Notes under the pieces: model-generated
The model's input: only the letters and a program-made list of their open reading frames with translations
What the model was told of the DNA's origin: nothing
Database searches by the model: none
Shown here: positions 1 to 8,300 of the stretch, in pieces
How the letters are laid out: the number at the start of each line of letters is the position of its first letter
Position numbering within the stretch: position 1 is the stretch's first letter
Program-made: the position numbers and the translations under genes
Source of the DNA: Paenibacillus radicibacter
Lineage (GTDB): Bacteria; Bacillota; Bacilli; Paenibacillales; NBRC-103111
DNA: 64,000 nucleotides
Direction: 5' to 3'
Assembly: GCF_024721995.1 (NCBI RefSeq)
Contig: NZ_JANQBC010000005.1
Span: 273,400-337,399, forward strand

Positions 1-366
1 ATAAGCGTTCGCACCCGTTTCGGCAGGAGATAAGTAATATGTTTTTTGAAAATAAATCGGGTCGATGTCTGTTAATTGGACGAAGTCCAAGATCTTGATT
101 TCCTTGGATGCTTCACCGGCAAGATTGGCAAGTTCCTCTTTGTCAAAAAGAACGAATTGTCCAGGTTCATACTCATAGCCCTTCGTAATCTCAGCCCACC
201 CGACTTCCTTCTCACAGGTTGGGCATTTGCGAACATACGTAAGCGGTGTATTGCATGCTTTGTGTAAGTAACGCATGGAGATGTCTTTGTCTTCTGTTGC
301 GGAGAACATTCGGACTGGTACATGGACAAGCCCGAAGGAAATAGCCCCTTTCCACATCGTATGCAT
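1..366 (-). CDS. ku: Ku protein, N-terminal part (runs off window)
   Basis: The first 122 residues of a bacterial Ku homodimer subunit, which binds double-strand DNA ends and recruits LigD in non-homologous end joining; the gene continues beyond base 1. The start MHTMWKGAISFGLVHVPVRM is the classic Ku N-terminus, followed by the YLHKAC and RKCPTCEKEV segments usual in Firmicute Ku proteins, where the paired cysteines are family-typical. ATG at 366 is preceded by AAAGGAG on the minus strand. A ligD partner would be expected outside the window. Confidence 0.93.
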   Translation of the reverse strand, partial: MHTMWKGAISFGLVHVPVRMFSATEDKDISMRYLHKACNTPLTYVRKCPTCEKEVGWAEITKGYEYEPGQFVLFDKEELANLAGEASKEIKILDFVQLTDIDPIYFQKTYYLSPAETGANAY

Positions 367-518
367 GAGCAGCGCTCCTTTCTTTTTGCAAGTACACAAC
401 GAATCCATTCTTACCGTAAGTAGTATGTGTCTGTGTGAGTTGTTGTATGAACGTGAAGGGATTGGGGAACGTTTATAAACAAACCGATTACAGGCAAGAG
501 AGGAAGGTGGAACCAAGG

Positions 519-719
519 GTGAGTAGCAAAGAGCATGAAGTCGCGAAAGAAGCCGATTCCCTTTATGAAGGTCGGGACAAATATTGTATGGAAATCGATC
601 GGATGGTCAGCGAAGGGCTTGGTGGGGGAACCGTGTCTAAAGACAATGGTAAAATAGACGATACCACGACGGATTCGATGATGGAGATTGACACCATATT
701 GAATTCACAGCAAAGGTAA
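519..719 (+). CDS. small acidic hypothetical protein (66 aa)
   Basis: A GTG start at 519 has GGAAGGTGG about 8 bases upstream. The product is soluble and acidic, with a central EGLGGGTVSKDNG segment followed by a TTTDSM stretch, which reads as a small conserved protein and not as random coding. There are no membrane segments or signal peptide. An in-frame ATG at 435 lacks a ribosome binding site. Function is unknown. It lies divergently from ku and upstream of the tagA-like gene, separated from the latter by a promoter and a hairpin. Confidence 0.55.
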   Translation: MSSKEHEVAKEADSLYEGRDKYCMEIDRMVSEGLGGGTVSKDNGKIDDTTTDSMMEIDTILNSQQR

Positions 720-769
720 GAGGAACAGGGAATGATATTTTAAAATGGAAAATAATTCAAGGCGTAATA

Positions 770-797
770 TTGTGGCACGTATTATTTCTGATATAAT
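770..797 (+). promoter_or_regulatory. sigma-A-like promoter for the TagA-like gene
   Basis: TTGTGG (770-775), 16-base spacer and TATAAT (792-797). The transcript would begin near 804 and carry the hairpin at 817-840. Confidence 0.55.
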
Positions 798-816
798 CTA
801 GTTACACTTGCAAAAG

Positions 817-847
817 ACTCTGATGAAGGTTCATCGGAGTTATTTTT
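817..847 (+). terminator. leader hairpin with T-rich tail (terminator or attenuator)
   Basis: ACTCTGATGAA pairs with TTCATCGGAGT and is followed by TATTTTTATTT. It lies between the promoter at 770-797 and the ATG at 874, so it could cut transcription short before the glycosyltransferase gene. Confidence 0.5.
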
Positions 848-873
848 ATTTCATATGAAGGCGGAAAATAACT

Positions 874-1611
874 ATGACTCAAGCAACACAAATTATGGGG
901 ATCACATTCCCGAAGCGAACACTGGACGAAACCATACAGGAAATTAGTGAAGTTGTAGGGCAGAATCGATCTGAGCTGTGTCATGTTGTAACAGGCAATC
1001 CTGAGATCGTAATGGCCTGTCAGCATGATAAAGAGTTACGCACGATTGTAGAAGAAGCAGGACTTGTAACAGCCGACGGAATTGGGATTGTGATGGTTTC
1101 CAAAGTAAGAGGCGGGAGCTTACCGGAGCGGGTGACGGGTTGTGATCTCTTGTTTAAGTTATTAGAAGGAAATGCGGATTCCATGCAAAAGTGGACGTTT
1201 TATTTACTAGGTGCAGATGAGGAAACAAGTAAGAAAGCGGTAGAAGTGATTACTCAGAAGTACCCGAATGTTACAATCGTCGGCAGACATCATGGCTATT
1301 TTAAACCGGAAGAAGATCAGGCAATTGTAGATGAAATTGGGTCTCTGGCACCTGACTTCTTAATCGTTGCACTCGGTGCACCTCGTGCAGAACGCTGGAT
1401 TTATAAGTACAAGCATGAGCTAAATGCTAGAGTAGCAATTGGTGTAGGCGGAAGCCTCGATGTTGTAGCGGGGAAAGTGAAACGTGCACCGAAGATGTGG
1501 CAGAAGTTACATATGGAGTGGCTGTACAGATTGCTCAAACAACCATCAAGATGGCGCAGACAATTGATTTTACCGCGATTCGCCCTCAAGGCAGTGTTCT
1601 ATAAGAAATAA
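874..1611 (+). CDS. tagA: WecG/TagA/CpsF family glycosyltransferase
   Basis: A 245-residue GT26 enzyme. Characterised relatives add N-acetylmannosamine to GlcNAc-diphospho-undecaprenol, the first committed step of teichoic acid linkage unit or related surface polymer synthesis, at the inner membrane face. VVTGNPE (T40) and TADGIG (D68) match the conserved Thr and Asp of the family active site; VALGAPRAERW and GVGGSLDVVAGKVKRAP are further family motifs. The C-terminal segment rich in Arg, Lys and Trp fits membrane association. It is monocistronic, with its own promoter and a terminator at 1703. The exact sugar substrate is not shown by sequence. Confidence 0.88.
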   Translation: MTQATQIMGITFPKRTLDETIQEISEVVGQNRSELCHVVTGNPEIVMACQHDKELRTIVEEAGLVTADGIGIVMVSKVRGGSLPERVTGCDLLFKLLEGNADSMQKWTFYLLGADEETSKKAVEVITQKYPNVTIVGRHHGYFKPEEDQAIVDEIGSLAPDFLIVALGAPRAERWIYKYKHELNARVAIGVGGSLDVVAGKVKRAPKMWQKLHMEWLYRLLKQPSRWRRQLILPRFALKAVFYKK

Positions 1612-1626
1612 GGAGAAAGTTAACCT

Positions 1627-1704
1627 ATGGGAATAAGTCTCGAAGAAGAATCGAGCAGGGAATACATGTCGAACAGTAATGGTTTTAAAAAAAGATGTAA
1701 GTAA
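1627..1704 (+). CDS. possible 25-aa ORF between tagA-like gene and its terminator
   Basis: ATG at 1627 follows AGGAGA by about ten bases and reads 25 codons to TAA, ending where the terminator begins. A ribosome binding site on so short an ORF is suggestive only; the product is Glu/Ser-rich then basic, without recognisable motif. Confidence 0.2.
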   Translation: MGISLEEESSREYMSNSNGFKKRCK

Positions 1705-1736
1705 CCTCCTGCAGTGATTGCGGGAGGTTTTATTTA
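1703..1736 (+). terminator. Rho-independent terminator
   Basis: AACCTCCTGCA pairs over 11 bases with TTGCGGGAGGTT, followed by TTATTTAT. It ends the tagA-like transcript. Confidence 0.8.
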
Positions 1737-1854
1737 TCCCGGAGACATCTGATATTTAGCTCTTAGAAGTTGCTACATCGAAGCCATGAGGGCTATAATA
1801 AGGACAAATCGAAGCGATTCGTGATGCCTTAAGCTAGGAAGGATGGAATAGATC

Positions 1855-2343
1855 GTGTCTGTGTTTACTTTTATCGCTCAAAATGAGCAGGATACGGAGC
1901 GGCTTGCACAGCAGTTAGCTAAGCTAACAGTACCGGGTACGGTTATGACGCTCGATGGTGATTTAGGCGCGGGTAAGACTCGATTTTCCCAAGGATTTGC
2001 GCGGGCAATCGGTGTGCAAGGCGTAGTCAATTCGCCAACATTTACGATTATTAAAGAGTATATGGGAAGTAAGCTTCCTTTTTATCATATGGATGTGTAC
2101 CGCATTTCAATCGAAGAAGCCGATGAGCTGGGACTTGATGAGTATTTCTACGGTGATGGCGTGACTTTGGTTGAATGGTCGAGCTTAATTGAAGACATAC
2201 TGCCGCCACAGCGACTAGAAATGAAGATTGAACGGATCGGAGAGTCGGATCGCAAGTTTACGATTATTCCGCATGGAAAGCCTTATACACAGTGGTGCAG
2301 TGATGCACAGGAGAACGGGTGGTTAACGCATAATGGACAATAA
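1855..2343 (+). CDS. tsaE: tRNA t6A biosynthesis ATPase TsaE
   Basis: A 162-residue P-loop ATPase that works with TsaB and TsaD to transfer threonylcarbamoyl to A37 of ANN-decoding tRNAs. Walker A is DGDLGAGKT (residues 34-42); NSPTFTIIKEY and HMDVYR are family signatures. GTG start at 1855 with AAGGATGG upstream. First gene of tsaE-tsaB-rimI-tsaD, the order of ydiBCDE in Bacillus subtilis; its end overlaps tsaB by 11 bases, which suggests translational coupling. Confidence 0.95.
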   Translation: MSVFTFIAQNEQDTERLAQQLAKLTVPGTVMTLDGDLGAGKTRFSQGFARAIGVQGVVNSPTFTIIKEYMGSKLPFYHMDVYRISIEEADELGLDEYFYGDGVTLVEWSSLIEDILPPQRLEMKIERIGESDRKFTIIPHGKPYTQWCSDAQENGWLTHNGQ

Positions 2344-3274
2344 CAATCAACAACAAATACAGCAAGATGGTTATCTGCTTGCTATGGATACATCAACGGC
2401 GACGATTGCCATTGCTCTATATCGAGGTGGGGTGATGATGGCGGAACAAGCTGCACTTGCAGCTCGTGATCATTCCAGACACTTGCTGCCGCTCGTTCAG
2501 TCGATGCTGGAGAAGCAAAATATGAAGATCAAAGACTTGTCTGCGATTGGTATTGGCGTCGGACCTGGCTCTTATACAGGGGTTCGGATTGGTATTACCG
2601 CAGCGAAGACATTCGCATGGGCACAGCAAATTCCGGTATTCGGAATTTCTTCATTAGAAGTGCTCGCATTTGGCGGCTACAAGACGTATGAGGAATCGGG
2701 TAATAATGATTCTGGTAATAACGCACAGCCGTCGGGTCTTGTGAGTCTTAACTTTGTATCGCTAGGTTCTGACTTTGGTGCATATGGTGCGTGTTCGATA
2801 GATGGATGTGAGCCAGCTGATACTCAAAAAGTGAATGCAGGACATTCGTCTACAATAAAATGGGTCATTCCTCTTGTTAACGCAAGACGAGGTCAAGCCT
2901 ATACTTCATTGTTTGCAGCAGGTAACAATGGCGAGTGGTCAGCACTTGTTCCGGATAAAATCCGCCTGATGAGCACATGGTGCGAGCAGCTCTTAGCAAT
3001 GTTAAATGAACCGAATTGCGTACAGCCACAAGAGATTATTTTTGTAGGTGAATATGAAGGGTTTGAAGAGGAAATTGCCACTGTTTCCCGAGCATATAGC
3101 GGAAAATTTGCGACTTGGTCGCATCAGATGCGCGGTCGTGATCTTGCAGAACTGGCGAATAGATGTTGGCAAGCTGGTGAACCATCAGACAATGTTCATA
3201 ACTTAGTGCCGAACTACACGCAAATGACAGAAGCGGAGAATAACCTTCGTAAATTGCAAAAAGAACAAGGCTAA
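2333..3274 (+). CDS. tsaB: t6A complex subunit TsaB, enlarged
   Basis: TsaB is the inactive ASKHA-fold paralogue that pairs with TsaD. N-terminal LAMDTSTATIAIALY, GVGPGSYTGVRIG and later VNARRGQAY are diagnostic. At 313 residues it is longer than the usual roughly 230; the extra length is mainly a low-complexity insert of about 60 residues (residues ~118-180, rich in Asn, Ser and Gly) just before the IPLVNARRGQAY segment. Flanking motifs stay in frame, so this is an insertion in a live gene, not a frameshift. Confidence 0.93.
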   Translation: MDNNNQQQIQQDGYLLAMDTSTATIAIALYRGGVMMAEQAALAARDHSRHLLPLVQSMLEKQNMKIKDLSAIGIGVGPGSYTGVRIGITAAKTFAWAQQIPVFGISSLEVLAFGGYKTYEESGNNDSGNNAQPSGLVSLNFVSLGSDFGAYGACSIDGCEPADTQKVNAGHSSTIKWVIPLVNARRGQAYTSLFAAGNNGEWSALVPDKIRLMSTWCEQLLAMLNEPNCVQPQEIIFVGEYEGFEEEIATVSRAYSGKFATWSHQMRGRDLAELANRCWQAGEPSDNVHNLVPNYTQMTEAENNLRKLQKEQG

Positions 3275-3287
3275 GGAGGAAGTAGCA

Positions 3288-3779
3288 GTGGAATCATTAT
3301 CACAATCTGCTCCAATTGGGGATCAGCTCGAATTTCGCTCCATGTCGCTTCAAGATATCCCTTATGTACTTGATATTGAAAAAGAAGCTTTCACACTGCC
3401 TTGGTCCAAGGATGCTTTCTATAACGAACTGACGAACAACCATTTCGCCCATTACATGATTATGGAGATTAATGGCGAAGTCGGTGGTTATGCCGGCATG
3501 TGGATGATCGTAGATGAAGCACACGTGACGAACATTGCACTGAAGGGCATTCATCGCGGTCAAAAGCTCGGTGAACGTCTATTAATTGAACTTCAGCAAG
3601 CAGCAGCAACACTAGGAGCTACTCGTATGACACTTGAGGTGCGTGTTTCTAATGAAATCGCGCAAAATTTATATACCAAATTAGGATTTACAAGCGCCGG
3701 TGTGAGACCGGGTTACTATACAGACAATAATGAAGATGCGCTTATTATGTGGGCTGATCTTCCTAAAGCGATGAAATGA
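3288..3779 (+). CDS. rimI: ribosomal protein S18 alanine N-acetyltransferase RimI
   Basis: A 163-residue GNAT enzyme of the RimI family, named for acetylating the N-terminal alanine of ribosomal protein S18. The acetyl-CoA loop is seen at HRGQKLGERLL, followed by LEVRVSNEIAQNLYTKLGF and GVRPGYYTDNNEDALIMW, the standard C-terminal RimI signature. GTG start at 3288 behind AAGGAGG. It sits between tsaB and tsaD as in Bacillus (ydiD). Confidence 0.93.
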   Translation: MESLSQSAPIGDQLEFRSMSLQDIPYVLDIEKEAFTLPWSKDAFYNELTNNHFAHYMIMEINGEVGGYAGMWMIVDEAHVTNIALKGIHRGQKLGERLLIELQQAAATLGATRMTLEVRVSNEIAQNLYTKLGFTSAGVRPGYYTDNNEDALIMWADLPKAMK

Positions 3780-3794
3780 CGGTGAGTAATAACA

Positions 3795-4823
3795 ATGAAT
3801 AACACGGAGAACCAGCCTGTCTATATGATGGCAATTGAGACAAGCTGTGACGAAACATCAGTTGCTATTATTGAAAATGGGAAGACCATTCGCTCGAATA
3901 TCGTATCCTCCCAGATTGAAACACACAAGCAGTTCGGGGGGGTTGTGCCTGAGATTGCTTCGCGTAAGCATGTTGAAGTCATGACGGTAGTTATGCAAGA
4001 GGCGCTAGATGAAGCAGGTGTGCGTCCAGATGAACTATCTGCGATTGCAGTGACGCAAGGTCCAGGTCTTGTTGGTGCACTATTAATTGGTGTAATCGCA
4101 GCAAAATCACTTGCTTGCGCATTAGACATTCCTCTAATTGGTGTGCATCATATTGCAGGTCATATTTATGCGAACGAATTGGTGCATGATATTGAATATC
4201 CTGCTGTAGCCCTTGTCGTATCAGGTGGTCATACCGAACTTGTGCATATTCCAGCTCCCGGGGAGTTCCACATCATTGGACAGACGCGTGATGATGCAGC
4301 AGGAGAAGCTTATGATAAAGTGGCGCGTGCCCTTCAACTGCCTTATCCGGGTGGTCCACACATTGATCGTCTTGCACAAGAGGCAGATGGTGAAATTGTG
4401 ATGCCACGTGCATGGCTTGAAGCAGATTCGTATGATTTCTCCTTCTCCGGACTCAAGTCTGCTGTACTAAACACGATCAACCAGCTGCAGATGAAAGGAC
4501 AGACCGTTCCTGGATCACATATCGCAAGAGGGTTCCAGAACTCCGTTGTTGAGGTGTTAGTAGAGAAGGCAGTGCGTGCGGCTAAAGAGTATGGAGCACG
4601 TCAACTACTGTTAGCGGGTGGAGTTGCTGCTAACCGTGGATTGCGCGAGCGCTTAACGGAACGTTTTGCCGAGATTGAAGTTCCACTTCTGATACCGCCA
4701 TTTAAGCTATGTACGGATAACGCGGCGATGATCGGGGCTGCTGGCTTCTTGAAATGGGAGAAGCAAGAGTTCACACCGCTTGATTTTACGGCGGAGCCAG
4801 GATTGAAGCTTGAGACTTGGTAG
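3795..4823 (+). CDS. tsaD: tRNA N6-threonylcarbamoyladenosine transferase TsaD
   Basis: The catalytic subunit of t6A synthesis (Gcp/YgjD/Kae1 family), 342 residues. [13 protein letters not shown] opens the ASKHA fold; the metal-binding HxxxH is H119-H123 in [43 protein letters not shown] and [12 protein letters not shown] follow in the normal order. GGTGAG precedes the ATG. It is the last gene of the tsa operon; the stop is followed by palindromic repeat copy 1 and then by the terminator. Confidence 0.96.
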   Translation: MNNTENQPVYMMAIETSCDETSVAIIENGKTIRSNIVSSQIETHKQFGGVVPEIASRKHVEVMTVVMQEALDEAGVRPDELSAIAVTQGPGLVGALLIGVIAAKSLACALDIPLIGVHHIAGHIYANELVHDIEYPAVALVVSGGHTELVHIPAPGEFHIIGQTRDDAAGEAYDKVARALQLPYPGGPHIDRLAQEADGEIVMPRAWLEADSYDFSFSGLKSAVLNTINQLQMKGQTVPGSHIARGFQNSVVEVLVEKAVRAAKEYGARQLLLAGGVAANRGLRERLTERFAEIEVPLLIPPFKLCTDNAAMIGAAGFLKWEKQEFTPLDFTAEPGLKLETW

Positions 4824-4835
4824 TTTAAATATCGA

Positions 4836-4965
4836 GTGTGTTCAATAAGTTAACGTAAGAGAAAAAAGCAACTAGAGGAACGGAGTTTTCGCCTTTGAGA
4901 CTCACGATTTCAACAGCGACCGGAAGTGTTTTTTTCTCTGTAGTGTCCTAACTTATTGAACACAC
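4836..4965 (+). repeat. dispersed palindromic element, copy 1 (130 bp)
   Basis: It begins with GTGTGTTCAATAAGTTA and ends with its exact reverse complement (17 of 17). Inside are GAGGAACGGAGT, CGCCTTTGAGA, TCACGATT, ACAGCGACCGGAAGTG and TTTTTTCTCTGTAGTG, which recur in the copies at 11265, 25843 and 50361. This copy is the shortest, having lost the inner hairpin loop. It lies between the tsaD stop and the terminator at 4989, so it would be transcribed in the 3' UTR. Confidence 0.9.
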
Positions 4966-4988
4966 ACTTATTAACAAAATAAAACGAG

Positions 4989-5023
4989 AGCAGCGCGAAA
5001 TGTTATGTTTCGGGCTGCTTTTT
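4989..5023 (+). terminator. terminator of the tsa operon
   Basis: AGCAGCGCGAAAT pairs imperfectly with GTTTCGGGCTGCT and is followed by TTTTG. It lies just beyond repeat copy 1. Confidence 0.75.
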
Positions 5024-5062
5024 GTAGATAAAAGTAATAGCTTGTCATATAATGGTAGTAGT

Positions 5063-5082
5063 GCTTACACATTATTGTAAGC
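5063..5082. promoter_or_regulatory. palindrome upstream of chemoreceptor gene
   Basis: GCTTACA and TGTAAGC separated by six bases, about 40 bases upstream of the chemoreceptor start and after a TATAAT (5048-5053). It may be an operator or a short leader hairpin. Confidence 0.35.
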
Positions 5083-5118
5083 GCATTCAAAATAACAGGG
5101 ATGGATGAGGATTCATTT

Positions 5119-7188
5119 ATGCGAAAAATAGCTGCTTTCTTACGTTTTCGAGGCATCAGGGTGCGGACATATGCAACGATTCTACCGATTTTTATGGCGA
5201 CACTAGCTGTCGTGCTTGTCTTTTCGTATTCCTTTTCCAAACAAAAACTCGAACTTGAAATTGAGCGTAATATTGTCCAGCAGCTAGAGAGATCCAACAC
5301 CCAAATTGCAAGTGAGCTAAATGTGCATACGAAGAATACTGAAGTGTTTGCGCGTACGGTTGAGCAGAATGCGAAGCAGATGAACGTAGATGCTTTTCGC
5401 GTGATGACCGAGAATGTGATGAAGATCAATCCGGAGACGCTCGGGTTTGGCGTGTACTTTGAACCTTATCAGTACCAAGAGAAGACACAATACTTTGCGA
5501 CGAACGTCGTAAAACAGAACAAGAAATTCGTACATATGGAAAATAGCGATCCAAGCTTAAAAAACTATACCGAGCAAGAGTGGTATATCGAAGGTAAGAA
5601 ATCCTTGTACGCGAGCTTCGTTGCGGGTCCTTTTTATGATGAAAAAGAGCAAGCCGTGAAGATGACGACTTCGGTTCCATTTTACGATATCAAGTCGAGT
5701 TTTCAAGGTGTCATTAAAAACGAATTTAATTTATCGAATATTCAAAATTCCGTTCGCAATATTAAAGTCGGGACAACAGGTTGGGCATTCCTACTCGACA
5801 GTAAAGGGCAGTATTTAGCTGCACCAGATAAAGAAAAACATATGAAGCTGAATATTACCAAAGAATCTAATACCTCCCTAGCTCGCGCTGGTGAATACAT
5901 GATGGAGAGAGAAGAAGGTCAGGTCAAATATACGGATGGGCAAGAAACGTACCAAATTCAGTTCCAGAAAGTGCCGAAGATGGGCTGGTACGTAGGTCTT
6001 GTCATTTCGGAAAGCGAACTGTATGCACCTTTAAAAATATTACTGCAGCGCCTTATCATCATTGGTGGGGTGGGTATGGTTGTCGCGATAGCAGCGATCT
6101 ATCTCTACACGCTCTACATTATTCGTAATATTGATCGAATGAACAAGCTGTCGAAGCTAATGTCTACGGGTGACTTTACGCAGCAGGTGTCAGCCAAGAG
6201 CAAAGATGAATTTGGTGAGATGGCGCGCAACTTCAACCAGATGATTGATAATGTTAAAGGGTTGCTCAATCAAGTAGCAGGGCACACGCTCATTGTTGCA
6301 TCGACTGCGGAGCAATTAACAGCGAATACGAATGAGACTGCAGCTGCAACGCAAAGTGTGACACAAGCGATGCAAGAAGTTGCCGCAGGCTCCGATGAAC
6401 AAATGCAGAGTTCCGTTGAGACATCTCGCAGTATGGAGGAGATGATGAGCAGTATCCACCACATTACAGAATCCGCAGAAGTGGCGATTCAGTCGTCGGA
6501 ACAAGCCGTGCAACAAGCGAAGAGCGGGAATGCCATGCTGCAATCGGTTGTGGATCAGATGAAGTCAGTGAACAGCTCGGTACAGACGACATCAAATGTA
6601 GTTGAGTTGCTAGGTAAGCGTTCCAATGAAATTAGTGTGATGACGAGTGTCATCGCAAACATCAGTAAAGAAACAAATATTTTATCGTTAAATGCGAGTA
6701 TTGAAGCGATGCGTGCAGGTGCACAAGGTAAGGGCTTTGCAGTTGTCGCTGCTGAGGTACGAAAGCTGTCTGAGAATACAAAAGCCGCTGCAACGAACAT
6801 TGCTGATTTAGTTGAGGCGATCCAATCGGATATTCGTCGTGTGGTAGAAGTGATGGAGGTAGGGACCAAAGAAGTAGCTGCGGCAACGACGATGGTGAAT
6901 CAGACGGGAGAAATGTTCCACGAGATTGTACGGTTTAACGAGCGGAATAACAACCAAATTGAAGAAGTGTTTCATGCGTCAGAACAGATTACAGCGGGAG
7001 CCAAGCAAGTTGCCGAGTCATTGCTTCATTACTCTACAATTGCACGTGCTTCTTCAGCTAATTCACAAGCTGTTGCATCGACTTCCGAAGAACAACTTGC
7101 ATCCATGCAGGAAATTGCTTCTTCAGCAACAGTGTTAGCGAAGCTTTCCGATGAATTGCAATCGATCATTGGAAAGTTCAAAATCTAG
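5119..7188 (+). CDS. methyl-accepting chemotaxis protein
   Basis: A membrane chemoreceptor of about 689 residues from the ATG at 5119, which has GGATGAGG at good spacing; the in-frame ATG at 5101 has no proper site. Order: TM1 (~14-37), extracellular double-Cache-type sensor (~40-300, with the GWAFLLDSKGQYLAAP and GWYVGLVI strands), TM2 (~305-333), HAMP (~335-385), then the signalling domain with the conserved hairpin tip around AGAQGKGFAVVAAEVRKL (~530-550). It would signal to CheA/CheW; the ligand is unknown. Monocistronic. Confidence 0.93.
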   Translation: MRKIAAFLRFRGIRVRTYATILPIFMATLAVVLVFSYSFSKQKLELEIERNIVQQLERSNTQIASELNVHTKNTEVFARTVEQNAKQMNVDAFRVMTENVMKINPETLGFGVYFEPYQYQEKTQYFATNVVKQNKKFVHMENSDPSLKNYTEQEWYIEGKKSLYASFVAGPFYDEKEQAVKMTTSVPFYDIKSSFQGVIKNEFNLSNIQNSVRNIKVGTTGWAFLLDSKGQYLAAPDKEKHMKLNITKESNTSLARAGEYMMEREEGQVKYTDGQETYQIQFQKVPKMGWYVGLVISESELYAPLKILLQRLIIIGGVGMVVAIAAIYLYTLYIIRNIDRMNKLSKLMSTGDFTQQVSAKSKDEFGEMARNFNQMIDNVKGLLNQVAGHTLIVASTAEQLTANTNETAAATQSVTQAMQEVAAGSDEQMQSSVETSRSMEEMMSSIHHITESAEVAIQSSEQAVQQAKSGNAMLQSVVDQMKSVNSSVQTTSNVVELLGKRSNEISVMTSVIANISKETNILSLNASIEAMRAGAQGKGFAVVAAEVRKLSENTKAAATNIADLVEAIQSDIRRVVEVMEVGTKEVAAATTMVNQTGEMFHEIVRFNERNNNQIEEVFHASEQITAGAKQVAESLLHYSTIARASSANSQAVASTSEEQLASMQEIASSATVLAKLSDELQSIIGKFKI

Positions 7189-7201
7189 ATATTTAACTAT
7201 T

Positions 7202-7239
7202 CACAGGGGGTGTGCATGAAATTATGCACACCCCCTGTG
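7202..7239 (+). terminator. 16-bp perfect hairpin after chemoreceptor gene
   Basis: CACAGGGGGTGTGCAT and its exact complement around a GAAATT loop, 13 bases after the stop. There is no clear T-run, so it may stabilise the 3' end as much as terminate. Its right arm overlaps the first DnaA box. Confidence 0.6.
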
Positions 7240-7429
7240 GATAATGTTGATAAGTTTGAAAAATCCCGCTAGTTCTTATTTTTTGAATACTAGTAAAATC
7301 GGATAACTCTAGGACAACTTTTTCAGGTGTTTCTGTGGATAGTGTGGATAATTATGTTAGAAAGAAAGCTAACCCTAGATTATTCTAAGGTTAGCTTTAA
7401 ATTTTATTTGTGGATAACGCTGTGGAGAA
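7236..7429 (-). promoter_or_regulatory. cluster of DnaA boxes
   Basis: Three exact matches to the DnaA 9-mer TTATCCACA, read on the minus strand as complements of TGTGGATAA at 7236-7244, 7343-7351 and 7409-7417. Two one-mismatch copies lie at 7334-7342 (TGTGGATAG) and 7421-7429 (TGTGGAGAA). All five share one orientation in 194 bases of non-coding DNA. No dnaA, dnaN or AT-rich unwinding region is nearby, so this is more likely a DnaA titration or regulatory cluster than an origin. Confidence 0.6.
7365..7398. terminator. bidirectional terminator hairpin
   Basis: AAAGCTAACC and GGTTAGCTTT around a 14-base loop, with A/T-rich flanks on both sides. It lies between the convergent chemoreceptor and SGNH genes. 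Confidence 0.6.
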
Positions 7430-7458
7430 TGAGTGCTGTTATTTAATGTGGTATTCCT

Positions 7459-8157
7459 TTAGATTTCAATTCCGTGCTGTTGTAATGTATCGCGCAACAC
7501 GGTTGCCATAATGTCATATCCGACGATATGAGGATGAAGACCATCATCAGCTAGGCCATCCCGTAATTTGGTTCCATCTTCCGTCGTTAAATGGGAGTGG
7601 TAATCGACGAAAATCGCCCCTTCTTGTTCAGCCAGTTTGCGCAGCGAGATATTCAGGTTGCGAATAAGTTCATTCTTAACTGAAAGTGATGCGAAGTAGT
7701 CCATGTTAACAGGAAGAATGGAGCATAGAATCGGCTTAATCTGATGTTTGCTTGCAAGTACCAGCATTTCACGTACATCATGTTCAACTTCGTGATGGAT
7801 CGCATCTGGCAGCTTGCGACCAGATTCACTCCAAGCATCGAGCGCGTGCATGTTGTTTATTCCAATCTTAAGCACGACGTATTTGGGATTAAGTTGGATG
7901 ACATCAGCTTGGAAACGACGCAAGACATGCCCACTTACATCCCCACTGATACCGCGGTTAATATGAACTTTACTAGAAGCACCGAAGTAGGTGTGTAGAT
8001 CCCATAATTGTGTAATTGAATCACCAATAAAGACAAAGTCAACGGGAACATGCTTCGTTAATAATACTTCATTGCCAATGTCGAACTCTAGCCTGCGGCT
8101 ATCTGCAGCAGCCGCAACACCGAATGCTCCAGGTTGTACGATAGAAATGCGCTTCAT
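7459..8157 (-). CDS. SGNH/GDSL-type esterase
   Basis: A 232-residue serine hydrolase without signal peptide. Block I is VFIGDSITQLW with the nucleophile Ser; block II Gly is in GISGDVSGHVL; block III is KIGINNMH; block V is DDGLHPH with the catalytic Asp and His. The start at 8157 has AGGAG at 8-base spacing; the ATG two codons earlier is too close to it. Family members deacylate lipids, carbohydrates or peptidoglycan; the substrate cannot be told. It points against its left neighbour. Confidence 0.85.
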   Translation of the reverse strand: MKRISIVQPGAFGVAAAADSRRLEFDIGNEVLLTKHVPVDFVFIGDSITQLWDLHTYFGASSKVHINRGISGDVSGHVLRRFQADVIQLNPKYVVLKIGINNMHALDAWSESGRKLPDAIHHEVEHDVREMLVLASKHQIKPILCSILPVNMDYFASLSVKNELIRNLNISLRKLAEQEGAIFVDYHSHLTTEDGTKLRDGLADDGLHPHIVGYDIMATVLRDTLQQHGIEI

Positions 8158-8246
8158 GTTCATTTCTCCTACCTCTCATCAATCAAATATTTAGTCGTAT
8201 AGATGAAACTAAGGTAAGTATAAGACAACTGTACTGCAAAAGTAAG

Positions 8247-8280
8247 AGCCCTGTACCGTTAATTAAATTGGTACAGGGCT
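8247..8280. terminator. terminator between SGNH and GerA genes
   Basis: AGCCCTGTACC and GGTACAGGGCT, 11 perfect pairs around a 12-base loop, 20 bases beyond the gerA stop on the minus strand. Confidence 0.8.
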
Positions 8281-8300
8281 TATTGGCTTGATCAAGCGAG

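Noticed and set aside
7236..7429. Chromosomal origin of replication
   Set aside because: DnaA boxes are present but there is no dnaA/dnaN, no AT-rich unwinding region with DnaA-trio pattern and the flanking genes are unrelated to oriC.
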